64,000 bases of DNA from Chloroflexota bacterium (GTDB lineage Bacteria > Chloroflexota > Ktedonobacteria > Ktedonobacterales > JADMIN01), in contig JAJPKE010000035.1 of NCBI GenBank assembly GCA_021323855.1, positions 1-64,000 on the forward strand, given 5' to 3'. Shown piece after piece: positions 40,932 to 48,972 of the stretch (positions are counted from its first letter, which is position 1; each line of letters begins with the position of its first letter). The notes under the pieces are model-generated. The model was not told the DNA's origin. It was given only the letters and a program-made list of their open reading frames with translations, and did not search any database. The position numbers and the translations under genes are program-made.

Positions 40932-42755
40932 TCACGAGCTGCGCAGGCGAACCAGCGCCGGAAGGGGCGCCAGCAGGGCAACCTCGTCTCCTGGCACAAG
41001 GACCGTATCAGCGGCAGGGAAGATCGTTGCGGAGCCCGCACGACGCAGGCCGATCACCTGCGCCTGTTGCGCGCGCAGGTCACCAATGCGCTTGCCCGCC
41101 AGCGCATCCTTCGGCGCCAGCACATGTTCATCGAGCGCATAGAGACCAGCGGACCCGGGGAACGCATGGCTGATGCCGCCAATCTCTGCTGCCGCCGCCA
41201 GCGTGGGACTGGATAGGTCGGAAGTGCTATACGCCGTATGGATGCCGAAGAGATAGGGGAGCTTCTGCGCCAGCGCACCACTGAAGACCCGCAGGACGAC
41301 ATGAACATCTGCACAGAGATGGCGCGCTTCCAGGCCGATTTGCAGGTTGGTCAGGTCATCCGAGGTGACGGCGGCAATCGTCATCGCGTGGTCAATGCCC
41401 GCCTCTTTGAGAACGCTCTCTTTGCGCGCGTCGCCACGAATGTAGGTGATGCCAGGGAGGTTGATCGCCTGCTCGGTGAAGGTGGCATGCTCGTCGTCAT
41501 CCTCGTCTCGATGAATCACCACGATGGGCAGCCGCCACTGTGCCAGCCAGCGCACGACGCGATAGCCCACTTTGCCGAAGCCGCAGATGATGATGCGGTC
41601 GCGTTGGGGCGTGGGCGCCAGCGGCACGGGATAGGTCGCGCTCGAATCTGTGGCGAGGCCGGCGGTGCGCAAGGCTTCCAGCGCGCGGATTTGCCCGATG
41701 ATCGTCAGTTTCTCGCCCGCCGCCAGCGAGTGCTGGGGTGTGTATTTGATCGCGCGCCCGCTGCCATTGATGAGCGAGAGGATGCGCACGTTGTAGGTGT
41801 CTTCGAGTGACTGCGCCGTACTCGCTGGCGCGTTTTTGGCAGGCACAATGAACTGCGCGACGCCCAGCAACTCGTTGCCCAGCGGCAATACATGTTCGAT
41901 GTCGCGGCTGAGCGTTGCCGCTGCGAAGGTAGGCGCCGCCAAAGCGGAGGAACTGAACGCCGTATGCGGGCCGAAGCTGCGTTCCAGCCCGCGATCAAAG
42001 TCCTCGTTGAAGGCGCGCAAGATCACACGAATGTCGTCGCGTTCGGCGCGCGCCGCCAGGGCAATCTCAACATCGGTGAGGTCGCCATCAATGCAGGCGA
42101 TCACGGCGCGGGCGCTGGAAATGCCAGCTTTGCGCAGCACGCGCGCCTCCTGCGCCTCGCCCACGACCACTGGCACGCGCATATCTATCGCGCGCGGCAC
42201 CATCTCGCTCTGGAAGTTGCGCTCGATCACTACCACCTGTGTGCCGGACTCCACCAGCCGCGTAATGACACGCAAGCCCATGCGCCCAAGCCCGCAGACG
42301 ATGACATGGTTGTGGCAGACGGCAGCATAGCCAAGTTGCCGTACCTCCGGCGCGCGTTTGCTGAGCAGGGCGCGCACGGTATTCAGCACGCTCTGGATGA
42401 AGAGGACGGAGAACAGCACATTGAAAATGAAGAGACCAGCGGCCAGGCGGTCCTGCTGTCCGCTGAGCGCATTTTGCAACGTCAGCAGCTTAAAACTATC
42501 CGCCAGCGCAGAGACGATATCTTCATGCGCGTGCGTGGTGAAGAACCAGACATCGAAGACGAGAACGGCGGCCAGCAAGGTCAGCGCGATCATTGCTTCG
42601 GCGATCAGCGTGCCACGCCCGTAGAGATTGGCGCGGATACGGCTCCAGAGTGCGTACCGCTGCCTGGGAACTATCAATGGCTCGGCGTGAAGGGGTGCGG
42701 TGACTGCGTTGTTGACCATCGTCGCGTTTTGGGTTGCCGGCGTGGCCTGTGACAT
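40932..42755 (-). CDS. TrkA-N domain membrane protein (ion-channel-like)
   Basis: ATG 42755 has GTGAGGA a few nt upstream and gives 607 residues. Two membrane helices (~50-72 and ~106-130) flank a pore-loop-like segment, FKLLTLQNALSG. It lacks the TVGYGD potassium filter. Two RCK/TrkA-N Rossmann domains follow (HVIVCGLGRMGLRVI and RIIICGFGKVGYRVV), each followed by a TrkA-C-like part. The layout recalls CASTOR/POLLUX-like and SimK-type channels. Ion selectivity cannot be predicted. It diverges from the broken gene at 43006. Confidence 0.82.
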   Translation of the reverse strand: MSQATPATQNATMVNNAVTAPLHAEPLIVPRQRYALWSRIRANLYGRGTLIAEAMIALTLLAAVLVFDVWFFTTHAHEDIVSALADSFKLLTLQNALSGQQDRLAAGLFIFNVLFSVLFIQSVLNTVRALLSKRAPEVRQLGYAAVCHNHVIVCGLGRMGLRVITRLVESGTQVVVIERNFQSEMVPRAIDMRVPVVVGEAQEARVLRKAGISSARAVIACIDGDLTDVEIALAARAERDDIRVILRAFNEDFDRGLERSFGPHTAFSSSALAAPTFAAATLSRDIEHVLPLGNELLGVAQFIVPAKNAPASTAQSLEDTYNVRILSLINGSGRAIKYTPQHSLAAGEKLTIIGQIRALEALRTAGLATDSSATYPVPLAPTPQRDRIIICGFGKVGYRVVRWLAQWRLPIVVIHRDEDDDEHATFTEQAINLPGITYIRGDARKESVLKEAGIDHAMTIAAVTSDDLTNLQIGLEARHLCADVHVVLRVFSGALAQKLPYLFGIHTAYSTSDLSSPTLAAAAEIGGISHAFPGSAGLYALDEHVLAPKDALAGKRIGDLRAQQAQVIGLRRAGSATIFPAADTVLVPGDEVALLAPLPALVRLRSS

Positions 42756-43005
42756 AGATTCCTCACTTTTTGGAGAGAACAAGACCCGCGTTCAATCAGC
42801 CCGAATGATGTCTATACGTTGCCGAGTAATCAGCGGTTGCTTTTTGCTGGAGAATGAGGCATTGCGGACAACACTCCCCGCTAGATGATAGCGAAAGCCG
42901 GTTGTTCGGCGCAATATGGATGAGGCAGCAGTATCATGTAGTGGTAGCAGCGCATCGCAAGTTACGGGAGCAGGGTAATCCTGCGGAAGTGAGGCATGGA
43001 TATTA

Positions 43006-43305
43006 ATGGAAAACGAGCAGTGGGAGTATCATATTGCGCTTCTGGAAGCCGACGCCAGGCAAGAGCAGGCGTTTCTTGCAGAGCGCTGGCCCAGCGTGAA
43101 ATTCCCTATCTATGCATCAGAGGCATTGATTCCACAGTAGAATGAGTTCGGCAAACAAAGGTGGCAACTTGTGTCACTTCAGCCAGTAGTAATGGGAGTC
43201 AATGGCGATATCTACATTTCCAACCCATACAGATTACCCGGCGTCACGTGGTGGTCATCAACATATCTTTGCTCATTCAAGCGCCCTCTGCCGGATGAGA
43301 AATGA
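43006..43305 (+). pseudogene. Small gene of 99 codons interrupted by TAG
   Basis: ATG 43006 opens MENEQWEYHIALLEADARQE. Codon 45 is TAG (43138-43140), and the same frame then continues NEFGKQRWQLVSLQPVVMG and NGDIYIS up to TGA at 43303-43305. The two halves together resemble DUF4177-like small proteins ('WEYhv...lNelG.qGWElV'), in which a Leu would be expected at the TAG position. A TTG-to-TAG change would explain this. It was too short and broken to appear as one frame. It may be a pseudogene, a sequence error or a read-through case. Confidence 0.7.
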
Positions 43306-43357
43306 GGTGCGGTCTCTAGAGGTAGCAGAGACCTCGCCTCAAAGATTATTCGTCAGA

Positions 43358-44476
43358 TTATTCGGCGACCGGCTGCTCCTCCGCGAAGAGCGTCAGGTGA
43401 ACGACGGCATCGCCATATACCAGACCGGCGCCCGTGACTTCTTTGCCGGTCACACGCACGTCCTGCCCCAGACCAGGAGAGCGATAGCCGCTCAGCTTCG
43501 CCGTGCGCGCCTGCTCTAAGAAATGTTCCCCGGCAGCCGCATCCAGTGTGCCGGTCGCCTCGCTGGATTTCTCAGATTGCTCTGCGTCCAGAGCGTCGAG
43601 CGCATAGCTGCGGGCGAGCTTCTCCCAATACGCCAGCGCCAGCGCCTCGTCCTCGAAGACCTCAGCGCCGACGATCTTGTTCCCGATGGCGACGATGAAG
43701 CCAAGCGCACCGTCGGGCCGTGGTAGCGCCGCCACCGTCTGCGCCAGTTGTTCCGCGCGCACCGGCTCACGGTAGAGCGCCCGCATCGCATGCGTCGGCG
43801 AGTGCGAGCCGGTCTTTGCCATGCGCGCCGACACTTCGCCCCAGACCATCCCCTGATCTGATTGGTAGCCACCGCCAGCGGCGAGCGTCGTCGAGACCGA
43901 TTTCATGTGTTGCTTGCGCAGCCCAGCGTAGGCTGCGTCTTCGGTGGCGAAGGCCTGCGCCCGCCCCATTCGCGCCAGTTCCATGCTGCGCCGCTGAAGC
44001 GGTTGCGCGGTTTGTGATTGTTGGTCACTGCCTGCTCCAGTTGCTTCAGTTGTCTCACGTGCCTCATACGCTGGATTCCAGCGGCCCCGTTCCACGCAGG
44101 TGACGGGCAGATGCGACACGGTTTTCGCCGCTACCAGAATCGTCGCATTCAGCACGCGGTTTTGCAGGCCGCCCACCACCTGCTCGCCGCTCAACATCAC
44201 GATGGGTGTCTCCGCCGTACTGGTCGCCTGGAGTTCCGGCACCGTCGCCTGTTGCTGCTCGGTGATGGTCAGCAATCCCTGTTGCAGCGCATCCGCCAGC
44301 GGCAGGAATCCCGTCTGTTTGACAATCTGTTCATTGGCTGGGAAGAGCGGAATGATGCTGAGCAATCCCTGCTGCATTGCCGTCCCTGCCCGCATGTTCC
44401 CCAGCAAGTTCTGCACAATCGTTGCGGCTGCCGCCGTCTCGTCGTCGCCCGTCGTTAGCGTGTGTTCTGTTGGCAT
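43358..44476 (-). CDS. ARPP-1/DUF6569-like domain protein
   Basis: The 372-residue soluble protein has IPLFPANEQIVKQTGFLPLADALQQGLLTITEQ and then MLSGEQVVGGLQNRVLNATI. LPVTCVERGRWN and YREPVRAEQLAQTVAALP follow. These blocks resemble the ARPP-1 (DUF6569) family, whose function is unknown. A glutamine-rich linker (GSDQQSQTAQPLQRR) interrupts the domain around residues 150-165. The C-terminal ~70 residues contain Glu/Ala-rich helices. ATG 44476 lacks a strong ribosome binding site. The 242-bp gap to RNase J holds no clear feature. Confidence 0.7.
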   Translation of the reverse strand: MPTEHTLTTGDDETAAAATIVQNLLGNMRAGTAMQQGLLSIIPLFPANEQIVKQTGFLPLADALQQGLLTITEQQQATVPELQATSTAETPIVMLSGEQVVGGLQNRVLNATILVAAKTVSHLPVTCVERGRWNPAYEARETTEATGAGSDQQSQTAQPLQRRSMELARMGRAQAFATEDAAYAGLRKQHMKSVSTTLAAGGGYQSDQGMVWGEVSARMAKTGSHSPTHAMRALYREPVRAEQLAQTVAALPRPDGALGFIVAIGNKIVGAEVFEDEALALAYWEKLARSYALDALDAEQSEKSSEATGTLDAAAGEHFLEQARTAKLSGYRSPGLGQDVRVTGKEVTGAGLVYGDAVVHLTLFAEEQPVAE

Positions 44477-44718
44477 TGCATGCCAGGCCTTTCCCCCGGA
44501 CGCACTGCTGGCGCCAGGATGAATCAGAAAAAACGGACACCTGCCTCTCTGCCGCCACGCATGAGGCTTTTTGCATTCCTCTGTAGCTATACAGCAGCTA
44601 TCTCGCTCAGCGGAAAGCGCCGCATGCGTGGCATCAAAGTGTTATTGTGGATATGGTGAATACGTTTGCTCGCCAGCCTGGGTTACGTAGGTGACGGGTG
44701 ATGTGAGGTCTGAAGAGA

Positions 44719-46455
44719 TTAGACCTCAACGATCAACGGCAGAATCATCGGGCGGCGCTTCAGCTTCTCATAGATGAACTCGCTGAGCGTGTCGCGCACC
44801 TTGTTTCTGACGAACCCCCAATCGGCGCTGCGGTTGCGATTGCGGTTCTGGCTGTGAACATGGAAGGCCTGGATGACCTTGTTGCGCGCCGCGCCCATCA
44901 GCGCCTCAGATTCGCGCTCATAGACGAAGCCGCGCGTCATGATATCCGGCCCCGCCAGGATTTCGCCGCTCTCGCTATCCACCGTCATCACCACCATCAG
45001 AATGCCATCGCGTGAGAGCAACTGGCGGTCGCGCAGCACCACCTGCCCGACATCACCGACGCCCAGCCCATCCACATAAACATTGCCGCTGGGTAGATGT
45101 TCGACAATTGAGATGCCACCCTCAGCCGAGGCCTCGATGATATCGCCGTCCTGCGCGACGATAGTGTTTTCCGCTGGAATGCCCATACTCTGCGCCACCC
45201 GCGCGTGCTGCACCAGCATGCGATACTCGCCATGCACCGGCACGACATAGCGCGGGCGCAGCAGCGCCAGCATCAGTTTGATCTCTTCGCGGCTGCCGTG
45301 GCCGGAGACATGAACCTGCGCCCGCCCCTGATAGAAGACATCGGCGCCTTGTCGCAGCAGATTATCAATATTCCGCGAGACGGCTTTCTCGTTGCCGACA
45401 ATCGGCGTAGAACTGAGGATCACTGTGTCACCAGGGATCACCTGGATGAAGCGATGGTCGCCGCTGGCAATCTTGGTCAGCGCGGAGGTTGGCTCGCCCT
45501 GGCTGCCGGTACAGACGATAACGAGTTCACTGGGCGGGATATGGTTGATGGCTTCGACGGCCACCAGCGTGCCAGTTGGCACATGCAGATAGCCCAACTC
45601 AATCGCCATCTGCGTATTGTTGACCATCGAGCGGCCAACCAGTGCGACTTTCCGCTGATGCTTGACGGCCAGATCAACCGCCAGTTGCACCCGCGAGATC
45701 AGCGAGGCGAAGGTCGCGATGATGATGCGTCCCTTTGCCTGGCTGAAGAGCGTGTCGAGGGTATCGGTGATGACCGATTCAGATGGCGTATAGCCCGGCG
45801 ATTCGACGCGGGTGGAGTCGCCGCAGAGGACGAGAACGCCTTCGTCGCCAAGCCGCGCGAAGCCGCCGATATCGGCGCGAATGCCATCCACCGGCGTGTA
45901 ATCGAACTTGTAATCGCCGGTATGCACCACTGTTCCGGCGGGTGTGCGAATGACCACCGCGACGGCATCCGGGATGCTGTGGTTGACGCGCAGGAAACCG
46001 ATCTCCATCTTGCCAGCGCGCACGGTATCCGTCGGCTCAACGATGCGCAGGTTGGCGCGGTCGAGCAGGCGATGCTCGCGCAGCTTGACGGTAATCAATC
46101 CGTGGGTGAGCCTGGTTGCATAGAGCGGCGGAAAATTGAGCTGTGGGAGGATATAGGGCAAGGCGCCTACGTGGTCCTCGTGCCCATGCGTGATGAAGAT
46201 GCCACGGATGCGGTCCAGCTTATCCATGAGGTAGGTGATATCGGGAATCACCAGATCTACGCCGAGCATCTCATCGTCGGGAAACATCAGCCCGACATCT
46301 ACAATGATAATATCCTCGCCGTACTCGATGGCCATCATATTCTTGCCGATTTCGCCCAGACCCCCCAGGGGAACGAGCCGCACCGGCAGTGTCTTCTTTT
46401 CTTTGTGGTTTTTGTTCTCGCGGCTCTGTGGCCGTGATGGTTGCTGTGCGCTCAA
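44719..46455 (-). CDS. rnj: Ribonuclease J
   Basis: This endo-/5'-exoribonuclease belongs to the metallo-beta-lactamase/beta-CASP family. RLVPLGGLGEIGKNMMAIEY is the standard start of the domain, and the metal site is ITHGHEDHVGALPY. HTGDYKFDYTPVDG, LCGDSTRVESPG, CTGSQGEPTSAL and VHVSGHGSREE complete the catalytic and beta-CASP motifs. The C-terminal domain ends in RPMILPLIVEV. The frame is open to 46596; I favour TTG 46455 (GGAAGG upstream), giving 578 residues, close to family length. The start is the least certain part. Confidence 0.9.
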   Translation of the reverse strand: MSAQQPSRPQSRENKNHKEKKTLPVRLVPLGGLGEIGKNMMAIEYGEDIIIVDVGLMFPDDEMLGVDLVIPDITYLMDKLDRIRGIFITHGHEDHVGALPYILPQLNFPPLYATRLTHGLITVKLREHRLLDRANLRIVEPTDTVRAGKMEIGFLRVNHSIPDAVAVVIRTPAGTVVHTGDYKFDYTPVDGIRADIGGFARLGDEGVLVLCGDSTRVESPGYTPSESVITDTLDTLFSQAKGRIIIATFASLISRVQLAVDLAVKHQRKVALVGRSMVNNTQMAIELGYLHVPTGTLVAVEAINHIPPSELVIVCTGSQGEPTSALTKIASGDHRFIQVIPGDTVILSSTPIVGNEKAVSRNIDNLLRQGADVFYQGRAQVHVSGHGSREEIKLMLALLRPRYVVPVHGEYRMLVQHARVAQSMGIPAENTIVAQDGDIIEASAEGGISIVEHLPSGNVYVDGLGVGDVGQVVLRDRQLLSRDGILMVVMTVDSESGEILAGPDIMTRGFVYERESEALMGAARNKVIQAFHVHSQNRNRNRSADWGFVRNKVRDTLSEFIYEKLKRRPMILPLIVEV

Positions 46456-46476
46456 AAAATCTACAAACCTTCCTGT

Positions 46477-46501
46477 CCGTGAGGCAAATTGCTCCTCACG
46501 G
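46477..46501 (-). other. Hairpin in the RNase J leader
   Basis: CCGTGAGG and CCTCACGG pair perfectly around a 9-nt loop. It is followed on the minus strand by a T-run overlapping the proposed start codon. It could influence rnj translation or transcription. Confidence 0.45.
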
Positions 46502-46699
46502 CTGTTTACTACTATCCCTACGTTGTCGGTTGGATATGACGCAAACGCTTTGACACAACGAACGCCTGGTCTGGCAACCAGGCTGGCGCAAACCATCTTG
46601 CGCGCGGGCCAGCCGAGCCTCTCACTGGCCTCTCATCTTCGTTCCGCGCCCTCAACACGTTCCGGCGAGGACGGGGAACAGCTCCGTTTTGTCCTTTTC

Positions 46700-46708
46700 A
46701 TCATACCA
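46700..46708 (-). promoter_or_regulatory. Putative extended -10 promoter for rnj
   Basis: TGG-TATGAT on the minus strand, with no clear -35. It would give RNase J a leader of about 240 nt. Confidence 0.45.
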
Positions 46709-46788
46709 CCAACGTTGGGCTATCTGAAAGGAGCTTGGGCAAAAGCGAGAGCATGAGAGCAGGCGGTGTTGTGTCAGCCAGCTACACG

Positions 46789-46818
46789 TTGACACTGCCC
46801 TGGCTACACAGATACAAT
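46789..46818 (+). promoter_or_regulatory. Promoter of the etf operon
   Basis: TTGACA (46789-46794), an 18-bp spacer and TACAAT (46813-46818), about 120 bp before etfB. Confidence 0.75.
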
Positions 46819-46936
46819 GGCCTGTAGCCTTGAAATACTGTGCCTGAGAACGGACAATGGCGTTCGCCTCACGTCTCATCACCCGCTGTTGGAAGATGCT
46901 GGAATCGTGGGCCGTCCGCTGTTTGGAGGTACGCCT

Positions 46937-47716
46937 GTGAACATTGTCGTCTGTATGAAGGAAACGCCGTCCACCACGGCTGAGAAGAGCTTTACCGCCG
47001 ATATGCGGCTGGAACGGCGCAAAGAAGACGCCATTCCAAACCCCTTTGACGAGTACGCCATCGAAGAGGGCCTGCGCCAGCAAGAGAAGAATCCCGGCAG
47101 CACCGTCACGATGCTTTGCATGGGTCCGGCGACCGCAACGGATACGATCCGCAAGGCGCTGGCGATGGGCGGCGACCGTGGCGTGCTGGTGACGGACCCC
47201 GCGCTGGCCGGCTCCGATGCCATCAGCACGGCGCGCGTGCTGGCCGCCGCGCTGACCAAAATCGGCTACGACCTGGTGATCTTTGGCAACGCTGCCGCCG
47301 ATGCCTACGGTGGTGTCGTGCCCAGCGCCGTTGCCGAGTTTCTGGGCAAGCCGCTGCTCTCTTACGCCAGCCAGCTTGGCATCGCCGGTGATAAAGCCAC
47401 GATTCAGCGCCAGGCCGAAATCGGCTACAACGTCGTCGAAGCGCCGCTGCCTGCGCTCGTCAGTGTCGTCAAGTCCATCAATGAGCCGCGCTATCCCTCT
47501 ATGAAGGGCATCATGGCCTCCAAAAAGAAGCCGCTCGATACATTCTCCCTCGCCGACCTGGGTCTGGACGCCGCAACAGTTGGCGGCGCGGCGGCCCGCG
47601 AGAAGGCGCTCGGCGCTGAAAAAGTGTCTACGCAGCGCAAGGGTGAAATCTACGTCGGCAACGATGGCGCGGCTGATCGCGTCGTCGCCTTCCTCGTTGA
47701 GCAAAAGGTGTTATAG
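46937..47716 (+). CDS. etfB: Electron transfer flavoprotein beta subunit
   Basis: The GTG start at 46937 has TGGAGGT 7-8 nt upstream; upstream codons of the open frame are not part of the family. The 259-residue protein starts MNIVVCMKETPS and has NPFDEYAIEEGLRQQE, DLVIFGNAAADAYGGVVPSA and the EtfB signature VEAPLPALVSVVKSINEPRY. With EtfA it carries electrons from acyl-CoA dehydrogenases. It is the first gene of an etfB-etfA-etfD operon driven by the promoter at 46789. Confidence 0.95.
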   Translation: MNIVVCMKETPSTTAEKSFTADMRLERRKEDAIPNPFDEYAIEEGLRQQEKNPGSTVTMLCMGPATATDTIRKALAMGGDRGVLVTDPALAGSDAISTARVLAAALTKIGYDLVIFGNAAADAYGGVVPSAVAEFLGKPLLSYASQLGIAGDKATIQRQAEIGYNVVEAPLPALVSVVKSINEPRYPSMKGIMASKKKPLDTFSLADLGLDAATVGGAAAREKALGAEKVSTQRKGEIYVGNDGAADRVVAFLVEQKVL

Positions 47717-47731
47717 AGGGGTATAGTCGCT

Positions 47732-48775
47732 ATGTCGAACGACGTTTGGGCATTGGCAGAGATTGCAGGCGGCAAGCTCGCCGGTATCTCGCTTCAGCTT
47801 TCTAGCAAGGCCGCCGAACTGGCGAAAGCCTTCGGTGGCAACGCTGCGGCTGTGGCGATGGGCACGAACACACAGGCCGCCGCAGCCGAGCTTGGCGCGT
47901 GTGGCGCACAGACCGTCTACGCCTCCGAGGGCGCGGTCTACGACGAGTATCTCATCCAGCCGCATGCCGAGACGCTGGCGGCGCTGATTCAGCAGCATCA
48001 GCCGAAGCTGGTCCTCTTCGGCGGCACGAACTATGGGCGCGATGTCGCGGCGCGCGTGGCAGCGCGGCTGGGGCTGGGCCTCGAATATAATGTCAGCGAA
48101 GTTTCTGTTGAAGGTGGCGAGGTCGTGATGACGGTGCCAGCCTTCGGTGGAGCGCAGGCGGTGCGGATGGCCTTCCAGGGCGAGGGCACACGGCTGCTCG
48201 GCGCTCGGCAGAATGCCTTCCCCACAGTGCGCTCCGGTGGCACAGCCAGCATCGAGCAGGTGCCTGCTCCGGCGGCTCCAGCCAACGGCGCGAAGGTGTC
48301 TGGCCCGTTCGGCACCGAGGGTGCGGCGGAGGCCGGGCATCTGGGCAAAGCGCCAGATGGTCATGATATCTGGATGCCTGCGGCCAGCCGCGCCAAGCTG
48401 GAAGAGGCGCAGATCATCGTCTCCGGCGGGCGTGGCCTCGGCGGACCGCAGGGCTTCGAGCAGATCGAGGCGCTGGCGGCGGTGTTGGGCGCGAGCGTCG
48501 GCGCGTCGCGCGCGGCGGTGGACGCCGGTTGGATTCCCTATGCGCACCAGGTGGGGCAGACGGGCAAAACCGTCAAGCCGGTGGTCTATATCGCCTGTGG
48601 CATCTCCGGCGCTGTGCAGCACAAGGCAGGTATGGGCACCTCTGGTCTGGTGATTGCGATCAATAAAGATAAAGATGCGCCCATCTTTGGCTTCTGCGAT
48701 CTTGGCATCGTCGGCGACCTGAATGTCGTTGTGCCGCAACTAACGGAGGCTGTCAAGCGTCGCAAAGGCAGCTAG
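47732..48775 (+). CDS. etfA: Electron transfer flavoprotein alpha subunit
   Basis: The 347-residue FAD-binding subunit starts at ATG 47732, 15 bp after etfB. The N-terminal domain has VWALAEIAGGKL. The C-terminal FAD domain has IIVSGGRGLGGPQGFE, GASRAAVDAGWIPYAHQVGQTGKTV, YIACGISGAVQHKAGM and INKDKDAPIFGFCDLGIVGD, the family signature. A Pro/Ala-rich linker joins the domains. FAD-binding residues look complete. The dispersed repeat B follows immediately after its stop. Confidence 0.96.
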   Translation: MSNDVWALAEIAGGKLAGISLQLSSKAAELAKAFGGNAAAVAMGTNTQAAAAELGACGAQTVYASEGAVYDEYLIQPHAETLAALIQQHQPKLVLFGGTNYGRDVAARVAARLGLGLEYNVSEVSVEGGEVVMTVPAFGGAQAVRMAFQGEGTRLLGARQNAFPTVRSGGTASIEQVPAPAAPANGAKVSGPFGTEGAAEAGHLGKAPDGHDIWMPAASRAKLEEAQIIVSGGRGLGGPQGFEQIEALAAVLGASVGASRAAVDAGWIPYAHQVGQTGKTVKPVVYIACGISGAVQHKAGMGTSGLVIAINKDKDAPIFGFCDLGIVGDLNVVVPQLTEAVKRRKGS

Positions 48776-48781
48776 AAGAGT

Positions 48782-48925
48782 CAGCGGTTGAAACCGCGCC
48801 TGGATGGCTTTCAGCCGCAAAACCTGCCTGCGCAGGTTGGAATCAGGTGAGTTTATACGCCTATCTCCAGTCCGCGACGGCGGACTTCGCGGCCAACGGC
48901 CATCCAGGCGCGAATTCATTCGCCG
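48782..48925. repeat. Two inverted copies of repeat family B between etfA and etfD
   Basis: Copy at 48782-48842 (GCGGTTGAAACCGCGCCTGG...) and a reverse copy at 48868-48925 (...GCCATCCAGGCGCGAATTC). Transcribed together they can fold into one long hairpin within the etf transcript. Confidence 0.75.
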
Positions 48926-48972
48926 GCCAACGTATTTTCGCAACATCCTTCTATTCGCAAAGGAGCCACCCT

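Noticed and set aside
41892..42752. 286-codon plus-strand frame opposite the TrkA-N gene
   Set aside because: Shadow frame in high-GC sequence; His/Arg-rich with no domain.
19512..43140. Genome-wide recoding of TAG suggested by two interrupted genes
   Set aside because: TAG ends many intact genes here (for example glpX, the gene at 1283 and etfA), so TAG is a normal stop.
46652..47704. 350-codon minus-strand frame opposite etfB
   Set aside because: Shadow of etfB, with an Arg/Gly/His-rich composition and no motif.
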